Below, in pieces: positions 1-12,690 of a stretch of 64,000 nt of DNA (position 1 is its first letter; every line of letters begins with the position of its first letter). The notes under the pieces were generated by a model. The model did no database searches. It worked only from the letters and a program-made list of their open reading frames with translations, and had not been told where the DNA came from. The position numbers and the translations under genes are program-made. The stretch is taken from contig OZ176054.1 of assembly GCA_964247055.1 (NCBI GenBank), positions 5,580,001 through 5,644,000 on the forward strand, in the 5' to 3' direction. The DNA is from Paragordius varius. Lineage: Eukaryota; Nematomorpha.

Positions 1-2160
1 CTTATTTTTTCATGTAAAAGTGTTTAAATTGTTGAAATTTAGATGTATAAGGGTAGTACAATCAATTTATTTATACTTTTGTAATTAAATAAAATAGGAA
101 AAGAATTAAAAAGTGTGGTTGTCTTTTAAGAAAAAAATATTTGTCTTTATATTTTTACGATTTTTCCGTATTTCAAAAATAACTGCAAATTGTGTGCAAT
201 CATCTTTTTGCCAAAATTTAGAGGGACTATCATGTTAAGTTTCTAAAGATACCAAATGTCATGATGACTGTTAGAACCTACCCTTATATCGGAGCTCGGA
301 AGCAAGAAACGTATGGGCAAAAAATATATGTGACTTATGTTTCTGGTACAAATTATTTTATAAAAAGTATTTAGTTGAATTTTAACCCCTTGTTGATAGG
401 TAAAATTAAAGTCTTCAAAATAGTTATTATTAAACTTATTTTGACCGCTAATGAATGCAACTATTCATGCCTATCAGCCACAAAATCATATATAATGTTG
501 TAACTAAAGTTACATTAACAAATCAATTTTTTTAATAAAATCTATAACAAACTTGAAAAAAATTCTCACGTTTTCACAAGTTTTTAGTATCACACCATTT
601 TTTTAAAAAAATTCCATAAACATATGAGAATTTCTAAACTGGTCCACTTTATAAATAGACATGGGGTCGCAATCATAAATGCATTTCTAATCCGTCAGCT
701 TAACCCTAAATACAACATACTTTTCGCTAAATATTTTTGAAAAAGCTAAAGATTATGCTAAAACTTTCAAAAGATTATGCGAGTATCAGACAAATTGATA
801 CACCTTGATTTTAAAATAAATTTTAGTTGTGAGAAGAAAATTTTTACATTTAGAAAATTTTTGTTAAACATGTAATTGGGTTGATTTCAATTCGTCAAAA
901 AGCCCATATTATTTATGAAAAGTACGATTCATGTTTAATTAAAAAATAATCTAAAACAGTTAGTTTTAATCAAGGTCCAAATTGGTGGCATATAATAATT
1001 GAGGTATAATACCCCACCAATAATGACCGAAATTAAATCTCTATAAAGTAAAATTATGGAAAATAAGTGAAAATCGTTAACTTCATTTATGTATCTAGCC
1101 AAGTGCCGTCCATAAATTTATTATAAAAAAATTCTTTTTTTAATCATGGAAAATCCTTTTTTACAAAACTCTATATCAGTTGATAATGATTTTAATCGTT
1201 TTATGATATATATAATTCAGATTCGAGCGAATATTGGTTTTCAAATGTCAACATATCTCACACCCCATTTTTGCTTTTGTGCCAAAATTTCAATGAACAG
1301 ACGCATGCATTGGGCGAAGAAGATACATACAATTGTAGAGTTTATGATATAAATAGATCTCCCCAACAATATATTACATACGGAATTTAAATTAAATTAC
1401 AATGTATAAAATATTAGTTATCTTATGCTAGATATTATATAGTAGATACTAATATAAAATACAGCAAATAAAATAATGAAGCTAAAACATTCAAACTAAA
1501 CCAATATTTTCTTAAAATGAAATGGGAAGGTTCTATTTTGTAGATGGTGTATAAGCAGTTGTTTTATTATTGCTATTTTTAAGTATCAATCTTTTTTTTA
1601 TTTAGGAGGGGTCTAAAATTTATAATCTCTTGACTCTGTGCACCATGAATGAATTATTTAGGAATTGATGACAGGGCCTACTTTAAGGGATCATTGCTTT
1701 TGTAGCCCTAGGTTGGAATAGAATTTAAATAAACTTTCAACATCAATATTAACATATTCGGTAATTTTTTTACAAAAAATTTTCCTATCTTTGTGGTAGC
1801 AAGATACTTCTATGGGTACCGAATATTATCATTCTGAAATCATTTGTAAATGCATAATTTTTAGCTAATGTTCATTGTGTTCCAGTTGGTAGTTGGTTTT
1901 AATAAAATAAATCAAATTGCCACATAAAAGATCACACTCATTAATAGAGGAAAGTGAATTTTGGAGAATACTTAAGGTCATGGAAGAGAAAAAGATAGAA
2001 ATTGCGATAATATGTTGATAATAATAAAACTTTTCAAAACGCTATATCACACTAAGTACACCAAAATCAGTACTATAGATCAATTGTTATGTATGAAAAT
2101 TTACCTACCTGAATTAAAGAAATTCAATAATTAATATATCTATTTTAAGAGTATAATTTA
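1..2160. other. A+T-rich stretch without recognised gene
   Basis: Only short chance reading frames occur and none resembles a known family or carries a convincing splice pattern. It is the 3' flank of POLA2. No terminal repeats were recognised. Confidence 0.5.
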
Positions 2161-4856
2161 TTAATATTTAAATATGGATAAATTGCAGAGTTTTTCAGCG
2201 GTATTTTCATTTTTTGCAACGCACATGTGTAAAAAGGTTCCATTACTCGTCTTGGAGAAACGACCTGGGCACCACATAAACTGCCTCTATCTCCTACAAA
2301 TTATGTAAATATTAAAGGATTAAAATCAGAAATTATTATTAGTAGATATGGTGATATCACGACGATACAATGGTAAAAATAAAGTTAATGTTCAACTAAT
2401 ATATATTATTAGGTTAAAAAATTTATTCAAAACATTAAATTTAACTGGTAAACCTTTATAAAATGTTTCAAATCTGACGGGAAAACCAGTACATCTGGAC
2501 ACTGATTCCATACGGCATACTTGTAAAAGAGGCCATAATCAATATGAGTGTCAGGGTTTGATGGGAAGTACAGTGGACATAAGCTAGAGCATAAAAATAA
2601 ATATAAAGTTTTTAAAATAAAACCGTAAATTATCAAGCAAAATCTTTAAAGGAAAATAGTAAATACCTTTTTTGTCCTACTATATGTCTTACTAATCTGC
2701 CCATCCTATCCGATGAATCTTTGCATCTGCGTATGATATTTTATAAGTTTTATTAGTATTTATTATTCAATGACTGCCAATAAGTTATTATGAATACAAT
2801 ATTGATAGGGTAAACGTTGAAAAATATGATATAAAGTATTAATATAAAAATAAAATAACAAAAAGATATAAAACTGATTATAAACAAAAAATAATCATAC
2901 ATCAATGTATTTAACGTATTAAATTTTTTATAAATTTCAACGTTTTTATTTTAGAATTTATATTCGTTAAATCGGACAAAATTAGTTTATCTAAATTATA
3001 AAAAATATTTTATATTTGTTAGAAATGCCAAAATTATATGTAAAAAATATTACATTTCCTCTGAGCTCATTTGAAATAACGTGTCCATAGATGTTAAGCC
3101 AATAGTACATCCATTAATTTCCAACACACAAGGATCGGGAATAAATGATATCTAAGCCAAAAATTAAATTATGTGTTACCTCTGATGTAATGAAAAATAT
3201 TAAAAAACTTTCCAAAAGAATATTAGATTTGTATTAAACAAATATGGATTTTTTATATTGATCATTCTGTAGCTCTACACTTAGAGATAATTACTCTCAG
3301 TTTAGATTATTAGAACTCAATTATAAAATAGAAACCTATTATTTTGCAAAGATTACAAAAAATCGGTATGATAAAAACCAATAAATAGTTTTATTAATAA
3401 AAAGTACTTTATTATTGCTCGTTGACTTTAAATTATTTAATTTTAGGAGATATTATTTGATTATATTTTATTGTACCTAAAATAGTTTTTGGTTATATTA
3501 TGTTGAATAAACTCTTTACATCAAATTAAAATCTACCACCATTTGTATGAAATTTTGTAATATGCTTCTGAATAAATATATTTACAAATATTTACGGTAA
3601 ATATTAAAATAATATAACAATCCCAAAAGTAAAGGATTAAAATATTTTATAAAGAAAAAAAACGACATTTTTTAGGATATAATATGCCAAATGATTACTG
3701 TCAAACATATAATTTCCTTATTTATCGATCCCAAAACAAAAGATTTAAAAAAAAACAAAGTTTAAAAAACGTGATCTTTATAAAAAAAAGTCTTTTTTGG
3801 TTTTTACGCTTTATTTTAATAAATTTTTACTGTACATATCACAGCGCATCTCTATTTTCCTTAATTTGCTTATTAAACCTTACTTCTGGCATCTTTTCAT
3901 ATGCAGTTGGAGAAAGGCTAAACTCTGGTGTAGGATATATGCAAAACGGATTAAACATATCTTTACTAGTAACCATAATGGCGAAGCGAACATTTAAATT
4001 ATTGGAATGAATCACATTTACAAGTGGTTTTAGAAAACCATTAACAAATATCCATTCAGCAATCTGTGACATATTAAATGCTCCTCCGTAGTCAGATTGT
4101 GTATTATGAGATGAACGATGATCATTGAATAAATACGTTTCGACTTCATTAAATATCTCGTCACTCATATTGAATGGGAAATTCTATAATAAATACAGTA
4201 TAAGTGTGTGTATATTGCTAGTTTTTTCTTATATATTGCCAGATAGCATTTACAAAAGATAAATATTATTGGGTAAAAGAGGAAAGGCAAATAATATGCA
4301 CATTGCATGCACCAAATAATATAAGCCAATAGTCCTCTTTGTTGTAAAGCCACACTCGTAAAGAAATATACCACATTTTTAAGTAAAAACTTTCCTGGAT
4401 CTATATAAATTAGTTTGTTGAATATGGGGTTAAAAAACTCTTCATGTTAGTTAATTTTAAACAATTTATTGCAAACAAGTATTAATGTTATTAATATTAT
4501 GAAAATAATATTTCCAGGGATGGAACAAAAAATATTTAAATTTTTGTAAAATAATCTGTCATGATACTTGATAAAAGAAAAATAGTTAACGATAATAAAA
4601 ATATAAACATTTTAAATAAAATTTACCCAAACTTACTTTGAACACGGGATTTTTTTGATCCATAAATGGTTCAATCTAAAATAATAGATATATTTAAACG
4701 ATAGCTAAGAAAACCAAAAATTTTTTTGCATTACACCTAACAACCTAATTAGTAATATAATAGAATGTTGTTATAAAAATGACATAAATTGATGTGTAAC
4801 GTCACATATTATTAATATTTAATCCCTAAATATTTTTTATATGACAGTTTTATTTT

Positions 4857-4893
<37 letters not shown>

Positions 4894-7800
4894 AAGATGC
4901 AAAGATTTGGTTTGTATTCACAAAGCATTTTCTGTATGACATCAAGATTTGCCATTTGGAGTGTCTGTTCATTTAGGGCAAAAGGTCCAGAAATAACCAA
5001 AATATTGGAATGTACCATGGGCATTTCGTTTATGTTATCAACACTGTTTTCCTTAACTTTTTCTAATATTCTTTTAGGCGCGAGAGATGGATATATTATC
5101 GATTCAACATTTAAAGCATTTTTTTCTGTGCTATATTATTTGAATATTTTGAATTTGTTGATTTTTGTAAATATCCTCGAACGCCGACTATCTATTTTAT
5201 AATTAATTTTAAAAAATATTTTAGTACAAATTCTAATAATCTTTTAATTAACAGCGTTTATATAGTAATTAGATCATGCGAATAATCATTTACTTTTCCG
5301 ATTTTCAATTAAATTCATTATTTTTGAGTTATAATCGTTTAAAGTTAAGCGTTGGTAATAAGTGGTGTTAATAAGCCAAAAGCAATTAAAAAGCTAAACA
5401 AAATATATTTATTAAAATAATATCAGATAGTTTATATCATTAAAAAACAAAATATTAATTAAAATTTTTAAAAAATCATTTAAATTTTTCCCCGCTGTTT
5501 TTTTATCTGATAAAATATTTACATAAACCAGTGATACTCAAACCGCGGCCCGCGGGCCGCATGCGGCCCTAAGAGTGCTTTATTGCCCTATGACCATATT
5601 GATACTTATATTATTTTTTTAACAAAACGAATTTTCATTTATTATTTTAATATTAATTTATTTTCTTTAGATTTAATTTTGGTAGTTTTTATTTTTTACC
5701 CAATTCGAAATGTAGAAAAATTTCCCTACATTAAAATAATTTCAAAATTTTGGCACACGTTGTTTCTGTATTCTATTTTCTTTTCTATTTTGAAATTTTT
5801 ATTGCATTCCTTTTTTGTATCAAGCCTTTCACCCAAACTTGCATATACATAATCTTCTCATACCTATCCTGCCTCATTTAACTCATTCCCATAAAATATT
5901 TTTCAAATAAACATCATTAAATTTCAACTTATTTTTTTATAGAGTTATTCAAATTATATTTCTATTTTTTGAAAAAATTTACATAATATTTAAACATAAA
6001 TTTAAAGGATGATATTTTATGCTAAAGGTAAATTATCGATGAAAATCGCCCTTTAAAAAAGAATGGGAAGAAAAATTCTTTATCGTTTAAAATAAAAATG
6101 TTGTTACCTGCCTTAAATGTCAGGACAACATAATTATAAAAAAATACAATATTGAAAGAATTTTACAATCCATTTTTCTCATAAATAACCAGAAAATTAT
6201 AGGTAAAAACGAAAAATATAAAAAGATTAAGGAATTATACCAGAAAGGAAAATCTATTATGTCCATAGCTTTCTCCCAGGAAAAAGTTGTATAATTAGCT
6301 TTGTATAAAATTTGTTATATTATAGGAACAAATATGAAACCGTTAACTGATTTCCAACTAAAAGAATGTCTAATAAATGGTTGCACTTTTTTATTTGATA
6401 AATTTCATATAAAGATCAAATCATGAGGCAAATTAAAAAACTTTAACTTTCTGCAACATGTGCTCGACGCATTCAAGATGTGTCCATTATTGCTCTGAAA
6501 AACTGCAAATATTTTAGCAATGCTATTGATTCTAGCACTGATATTAGTACTACACTTCAATGTGCGCTCTTCGTAAGATTTTGCAACGATAACATAATCA
6601 ACGATAAATATTTAAAATTTTACCAATGAATAATACCACGAAAGGAAGTAATTTTCTTGATTGGCACTTTTTCGATAATAATGGTATATCTATGCAAAAA
6701 TTGGTTCCGATCTGCACAGATGGCTGTCCCTCTATGATTGAAATATACAAAGGATTTATTCCTCTGGTGAAAAACAAATATAATTTACAAAGTATTTTAA
6801 CCTTTCGATGCTATTCATCAAACTTGATTTCGCATGTAAAAGATGAATCACTCAATTCAGTTATTTGAACTGTTGTTGATATAGTTAACCACATCTTTGG
6901 CAGAGAATTTAACTGCCGTAAACTCAACCTTCTAAAAGATATCCACAGTAAGTTAAATTGTATTCTTTTGTACACCGCTGTGAGATGGCTAAGCCTTAGC
7001 AAAGATTTAAATAGATTGTTTTAAGACATGAAAACTCTATTATTTATACAAGATAACAGAAAGTTTAACGAGGAAATTAATAGTGACATATAGTGGGTTT
7101 TATTATCCTACCTTTGCGACATTACTTATTTTTAATACGTCGTCAAGGAAGTAAAATAATAACCCTATTTGCTAATGAAATATCTTTTAAAAATAAATAA
7201 TATAAACTAGATTTTATAAATTAAATCCTATATTTTCCAACACTTAAAACGATTCATAAAGAAAATATGGAATTTACCGCGGAGATTAATTTAATAATAG
7301 ATCATCTCTCATTTTTATCTAATGAGATATAATCCAGATTTCAAAAATTAAGATATATATAAAATTGCCTAAAACTCGTTGAAAATCCATGTCATATGGA
7401 TATTTTCAATATTAAACAACTTGAGTTCGGTTTTGATCAGGCGCATATCATTAAAGACTTCGTAGGTTTTAAAAATTTCAATTTGCAAAGATAATCGTAG
7501 AGAGAAAGATATGTAGAGTGGCAAGATGTCCCAAATAAATATGAAAATATAAAAAAAATCTGCTCAAGTTATCCTAACTCTTTTTCCTTCAACTTATACG
7601 TGCGAGACGTTATATTCAAAAATAAAATATGTCAAGAATACATAAAGAAACTGCTTAACCGATGGATGATCATATGGACGACGTATTAAGATTGGCCTGT
7701 CATGAGGTGAAACCAAATTTGTCAAAAAATATTGGTTAATATCGAAATAAAAATTGTTATCAAAATATTTTAATTTTTTAAACTAAATGGTAAATCAGTT

Positions 7801-9192
7801 TTTAGCTGGATTTACATGCGATCCGCAAAAAATTCATTGGGCTGATTTAGAGTATAAATATATGCATATGTGTTAAATAGCTATGTAATATTTGCCAGTT
7901 CATGGCCCTCGAAAAAAAAAATATATTTCATTTGGCCCGTCAAATTTTTTTGGTGAGTACCACTGCTTTAAACTGTTTATTATTTCCCCTCTGTATTGCA
8001 AAGCAAACTTTTAAATATAATTTTTCCTTAACGTATTTAAAAACTTGATATTATAAACCAATGTTTTAAACCTGCCCTGGGAAAAGGGTGTAATCCGATA
8101 ATTTGGATAAATTTAATTTTACAAAACTACTATTAGAAATGGAATGCGTGCATCGTAATATTACAGTTTCTAGGGTTAGTTTTGGATTCTAAACATAAAA
8201 AAATAATTAAAAACATAGAAAATAGTATATGTGTATATATTTTTGTTAAATATATAACAAAGTTTTATCAATATATAAAAATCAGTATTTACTAGATTTT
8301 GAAGCGGTTTTTTCGGTTCATTATCTATTACACCACCATTTTCCGTATGATGATAATAAAATAATTCATTAAAATTGTTTAATAATTTTCGTGACGGAAA
8401 TCGCTATTACTATAATTGTTAATTATTTGTCCGTAATATAACATGGGCTCGCTCTGCGGATTATAAGGGGATGGCTTTGTTTGTAAAGGTAAATCTATTG
8501 ATTCTTCTAAAATGCAATAATATTTCGGATAAAATTTTGGAAATTTTGATAATATTTTATTAATAATTAACTACAACCAAATTTAAATTAAATTATGTCT
8601 CGTAGATTTGGACGAGTAAGTATTAGTAAAAAAGATATTATTAATAGAGAATAATATATTCTAAGACAAAACTATTTCGTTTCAAACTATTGCAAATTAT
8701 AATTTAAACATTTAACGAACGACATAATATTTGTATGCTAACTTAAGATTGCAAAATTAGAGCAGATTTTAATCACCAAAACAAAAATTAATTTGCTCAA
8801 ACATTTGGATTAGATAAATTGCTTAAAATGTTACGATATATAGGGCGAAATAAAACATAAAATTTGTTTATTATAAATTATACCCGATGGTTCAGGAATT
8901 AAAGCATCTTTATCGTTTTGTTTGCCTTCAATGGCCTCAACAATTTCATTATTTATATTATCGACAATTTCTCCACCAATTCGATCGATAAACATGGTTT
9001 GCTCTTTAACAAGAAGGTTCAAATAAGCAAAATTTGAGATATAAGCATCATATATTCATAAGTGTATTGGGTAGTATTTGATAATAATATTCCAAATTAC
9101 AATAAATATTAATATTTATTACTATGTAATTTTTTTAAGGACGAGATTTTTCATTTTTAAAAGTTGTTTCGGTGGTATCTCAATAATTACAT

Positions 9193-9223
<31 letters not shown>

Positions 9224-10449
9224 ATATGTCCCTATTAAATACTATTTTATGAGAGAAATAATAACATTGCTTTCTATAGTACAATATGTCCCTTCTCGTG
9301 CATATCTTATGAAAGAACTGGTAACAATGTTGTAAAATAATTTTTTATTGTGCAATAATTAGGTTTTATAAAAAAGCAATGCAATTTTTTTATGATTTGA
9401 AAGTATTGGTAAAAGATTTCATTAATGGTAATTTTTACTAAAAGTTTAATTTTTAAAGATATTTTTGTGAATTGATGTTTTTAGGAAACGGTAATTTGTT
9501 ATTGGGTATGATGTGTGTTAAGATATCTATAATTCTTTTAAATAATAAAGTGTTGTCAAATTGTATATAGTAAATTTCGGTTATATAAAACAAATTTAAA
9601 AAGTTGAGTTTCTCAAATCAAAGATAATAAATATATTTTTCCTGTTGCAAATATTTAGTCATTTATGGAAACAATTTTAGTATATGAATAATTAACTGTA
9701 AGGTGTGGTTTACCAAAAGGCGGATCTCATATTTTTAATTTAAAAAACTAAGGTAAGCGTTAGTGCTGGTTTAAAGTCTATTAGTTTATAAATATAAATT
9801 AGAAATCGGTCAATAAATTATTCCTTTTCCCATATAATACATCCCTATTTTGATACATATATCTGTGTATGCCAAAACAATTCATTGGTTCAAACTGAGT
9901 GTTTGATATTTTTAGGATCGAATTCTCATCAAAGGTTCTAATATTAAGGAGTTGCGTAAAAGCAATATCTTTTGGTGGATAATTTATATGTAATAAACTT
10001 GCATCTAATAACAATTTTTTTTTGAAATTAGAATTAAACGATTTTTCATTTTTTTTATAAGTGGAATTTGGAGTAGATGATTTTACCTCCTAAAATTATT
10101 AAAAACTTTACCGAATAACTTAAATTTTGAGATATTTTATTTGGGTTGCTTGCTTTTTAGGTTTTTAAACTCTTTTTTTGATCCTACACAATATCTTAAT
10201 TTAGAAGATAAACTAACCTCTTTTTCAAATTTAATTATGAGTGATTCATCTATTTTATCGTTAAAATTATTATTTAAAGCATAGGCTAACCATTCACTCG
10301 CGAATCTTTGTTCCAATATATCATACTTATAACATAAGGCAATAACTCTAAATAAAACATAAGCTACTCATATCAATTAATGGTTTTGAGTCTATTTTAA
10401 TATTAAATGCATCAAATTCGTGTATCAATGTACTCTCGGATATCAACAT
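2161..10449 (-). CDS. POLA2: DNA polymerase alpha subunit B (POLA2), 12 exons
   Basis: Regulatory B subunit of DNA polymerase alpha-primase, which starts Okazaki fragments in the nucleus. Exons in coding order: 10449-10368, 10345-10218, 10089-9841, 9001-8884, 8506-8411, 8169-8072, 5191-4893, 4183-3884, 3151-3054, 2726-2667, 2583-2454, 2280-2161. Splice phases agree except inside the 5191-4893 exon. Recognisable blocks: the N-terminal helical domain (ALCYKYDI, ASEWLAYAL), YTLFPGQ, VISGPFALNEQT, NLCIL, FIPDPCVLEING, GLTSMDTLF, SSDRMGRLVRHIV, PLYFPSNPDTHIDY, PDVLVFPSDLKHF and CPGRFSK, all in the order of the human protein (OB fold plus calcineurin-like fold without catalysis). About 592 residues, against 598 in human. 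Odd: intron 1 is only 22 nt, and exon 5191-4893 changes frame once near an A7 run. Boundaries at 9001, 8411 and 8169 are the least certain. Confidence 0.9.
4862..4892. repeat. (AT)n microsatellite at a POLA2 donor site
   Basis: About fifteen AT units. On the minus strand the POLA2 intron that follows the NLCIL exon begins with the donor GT and runs directly into this tract, so the 5' splice site is the edge of the microsatellite. Confidence 0.85.
5529..7965 (+). mobile_element. Decayed hAT transposon (GTF2IRD2/ZBED-type transposase) in a POLA2 intron
   Basis: Ends are inverted: CAGTGATACTCA on the left and GAGTACCACTG on the right, with the G+C-rich GGCCCGCGGGCCGCATGCGG block typical of this hAT group just inside the left end. 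Plus-strand transposase remnants lie in the expected order. They are the zinc-binding N-terminus near 6060-6170 (EWEEKFF, VTCLKCQ), a central part at 6626-6868 (LVPICTDGCPSM) and the C-terminal dimerisation region near 7590-7740 (LYVCETLYSKIKY, LTDGWMDD). Stops and frame changes interrupt it repeatedly, so it cannot be active. Flanks ACATAAAC and CTTTAAAC match at only 5 of 8 places, consistent with an old 8-bp duplication. It sits between the YTLFPGQ exon and the next exon of POLA2. Confidence 0.85.
6060..7760 (+). pseudogene. hAT transposase pseudogene
   Basis: Fragments in all three plus frames match the GTF2IRD2/ZBED-like hAT transposase: a BED-like CLKCQ segment, a TDGCPSM segment near the catalytic core (6626-6868 is the longest open piece) and a hATC-like tail with LYVCETLYSKIKY. 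There are many breaks. The coding frame runs opposite to the host gene POLA2 that contains it. Confidence 0.75.
9190..9228. repeat. (AT)n/(GTAT)n microsatellite in a POLA2 intron
   Basis: Alternating A/T tract that grades into GTATAT units. It lies in the intron between the 10089-9841 and 9001-8884 exons. Confidence 0.8.
10346..10367 (-). other. 22-nt intron 1 of POLA2
   Basis: The segment begins GTAGCTTATG and ends TTTAGAG on the minus strand. Removing exactly these 22 nt joins PLIDM to IIALCYKYD with no gap against the human N-terminus (ALIEKLVELCVQY), whereas reading through meets a stop. The phase (1, completed by TT) is consistent. Confidence 0.7.
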
Positions 10450-10900
10450 ATTTTTGCCGCTATTATTTTAAATATTTTTTATAATACAGTAAAACATACT
10501 GTTAACACTTAAATACAACACGTTTGTTTCAGTAATTTAATTTTAATGACCCCAGGCCTAAAATTTAATATTTCATAAAATATAGAATCAATTAATGAAG
10601 ACTGAACTTATATAACATTGATGAATTGAAATACACTTGATACTTATTTAAGTATAAACCTGAAAATAGATTTTTACCCACAAAGATGTGCAATTGCTAA
10701 ACATAGATATAATAGAAAAAAACTATTTTTATTCATATCTATAGAGGATTTTAATAAAAACGACTTTAGTTTTAGGATTCAATAAACGATATTGCAAAAA
10801 TGCTATAAAATAAAAACAGCTTCGAAGTAGTACTTAGTTTTATTTAGATATTTTGGCTTATTTATAAAATTTCATTATAAGACGACCAAAATCGGCGGAT
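10450..10900. other. Upstream region of POLA2, no gene seen
   Basis: A+T-rich 5' flank of POLA2 that probably holds the promoter. No TATA, initiator or other motif can be assigned with confidence. Confidence 0.35.
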
Positions 10901-10914
10901 AATACTAATTTGAT

Positions 10915-11170
10915 GAAATATATATATTCTGATAGGAAAACGTATCAGAATTATCATGGTGCTTTTAGTTTTGGCCCGAGTAATTTAAGAAAGTTATTTA
11001 CACTTTTATGGTAAGTGCTCCATATCAGAAAATGGCAAATACAACATCCTTTTCAAAATTTAATTTTTAGATGTATTTCTCGAAAGTCCAAAATTATTTT
11101 GCTCTACCAAATGGGCTAGTCATAAAAGAATAAACGCTTTAGAAAAATCTGATATTTGGCAAATATTAAC
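10915..11170 (+). repeat. Family B foldback element, left-end fragment
   Basis: Starts with the family B end (ATATATTCTGATAGGAAAA, then TATCAGAATTATCATGGTGC and TTTTAGTTTTGGC) and continues through the family's TTTTTAGATGT...AAAGTCC...AATGGGCTAG block. The same blocks recur near 30520, 50520 and 60345, and inverted near 31780, 32060, 32480 and 52400-52720. Other repeats interrupt this copy on its right. Confidence 0.7.
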
Positions 11171-11243
11171 AGTTTAAAAAGTTTTTTAACTTTTTCTCTA
11201 TAATTCGATGATACTGATTATTTCTATGACCTCAGAATTTACA

Positions 11244-11384
11244 TTAACACTTCGATTTAAATTGGGATATCTAAATACCGCAGATTATATTTAAGTTATT
11301 TTAATAAAACTACTGTAGGTAACAATAATTTTATGGTTCTATCCTAATAAAACATATAAACGAAATACATCAATAAAATCTAAT
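11244..11384 (+). repeat. Family A MITE, partial copy
   Basis: Begins TTAACACTTCGATT and carries the subterminal near-palindrome that is GGGGTATCTAAATACCCC in better copies. It ends where the next, nearly full copy starts. Confidence 0.7.
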
Positions 11385-11974
11385 TTAACACTTCGATTCA
11401 AATTGGGGTATCTAAATACCCCAGACTAAATTTAAATTAATATTTTTAAAATACTATTGAAGGCAACGGTCCCAATTTAAATTTATGCTTCTATCCTGAT
11501 AAATATTATATAAATATGCCAAAACATCTTGATAAAATTTTGTTTTGAAAAAAAAAGCTCCATCTCAAACTACTTCGACGCCATTTTTATTTTACAAAAT
11601 TTTTGCAAAATATCGTCTTTATTTAATTTTAAGGGTAAAACTAAAGCTAATTTTTTTTATAAATTACATCTAACACTGATAGAAATAGAAAAAGCGGTTT
11701 AGTTTGTATAATTTTTCAATTTTATAATTTGACACATGTCACGTTGACGAAATTTTTACCTTTCGGTTTTAGCTTAAAATAAGTAATATCAAGTATTTTT
11801 GAATAAATTTTTTTATATATTTCGGTTTATCAATGTTAGATAAGTGCAAATTTTTGCCATGGTTTCGATTCCTTCTATTTTTTTTAAGAATTTAATTTTA
11901 AACAAGCCTGGGGTATCCAACTACCCCAATTTGAATCGAAGGACTAAAATGAGTGTGTTGTATCCAAGTGTTAA
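11385..11974 (+). repeat. Family A MITE, near-complete copy (~590 bp)
   Basis: Left end TTAACACTTCGATTCAAATT followed by the palindrome GGGGTATCTAAATACCCC. Right end has TACCCCAATTTGAATCGAAG, then GTGTTGTATCCAAGTGTTAA. The ends are inverted relative to each other and both include TTAA next to CACTT. No transposase is encoded. Other copies are at 11244, 11980, 29485, 30957, 48294, 48609, 49191 and 49758. Confidence 0.85.
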
Positions 11975-12356
11975 AAAGGGTACCGTATCAAACTACTTTG
12001 ACGCCATTTTTATTTTACAACATTTTGCAAGTGTAAATAAAAAAAATTCTTTAAATAACATCTAACATTGATAGCAAGAGAAAAGGTGGTTTATTTTGTA
12101 TTTTTGAATTTAGCTAATATACAATTGTCATGCTGACTAAATTTTTACCTTTGGGTTTCAAATCAAAAAAAGTAATATGAGGTATTTTTGAATGTAATTT
12201 ATCTATATATTTGGGTTTATTAATGTTATATAAGTGCAAAATTTTGCTATGGTTTCAATTCTTTCAATATTTTTTCAAGTAATTTCAATGGCCTGGATCC
12301 AACTACCCCAATTTGAATCGAAAAACAGAAATAAATGTGTTGTATATAAGTGTTAA
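11975..12356 (+). repeat. Family A MITE, right-part copy
   Basis: Repeats the internal TCAAACTACTTTGACGCC block through to the right end (CCCCAATTTGAATCGAAAAA...AAGTGTTAA) directly after the previous copy, so the two form a partial tandem duplication. Confidence 0.75.
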
Positions 12357-12539
12357 AACATTCTTTCGTCTTCAAATTTATGTGAAATAAAAATTCTTTT
12401 TTAAGAAAATTCTCAATTTCGTTAATAAACTACATTATTGAAAATTATTTTAGTTAAAATTCAATTATCTCATGTATTAGTAAAAAACTTAATTATTTAC
12501 AGTTTTCTTGAGTCTAAAATTTGGACAGCTCCAAAACAC

Positions 12540-12690
12540 GATTAACTGCGGCGAAATTTGAGATAGGATTTTTTAATCTACATTTTTAAAAAAATGTATA
12601 ATGCGCTTAAAAGGCTATATAACCCATAGCTTTAATTTGGCTTAATATTTTGAATACCTTTTGAGATATTCAAATTTTAAATGGATCCAG
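12540..12690. repeat. Arm of an inverted repeat pair (partner at 20760-20915)
   Basis: Reads GCGAAATTTGAGATA, then TGTATAATGCGCTTAA, then GGCTTAATATTTTGAATACC. The reverse complement of 20760-20915 carries the same blocks in the same order with substitutions. The pair brackets the nested elements between them. Confidence 0.6.
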
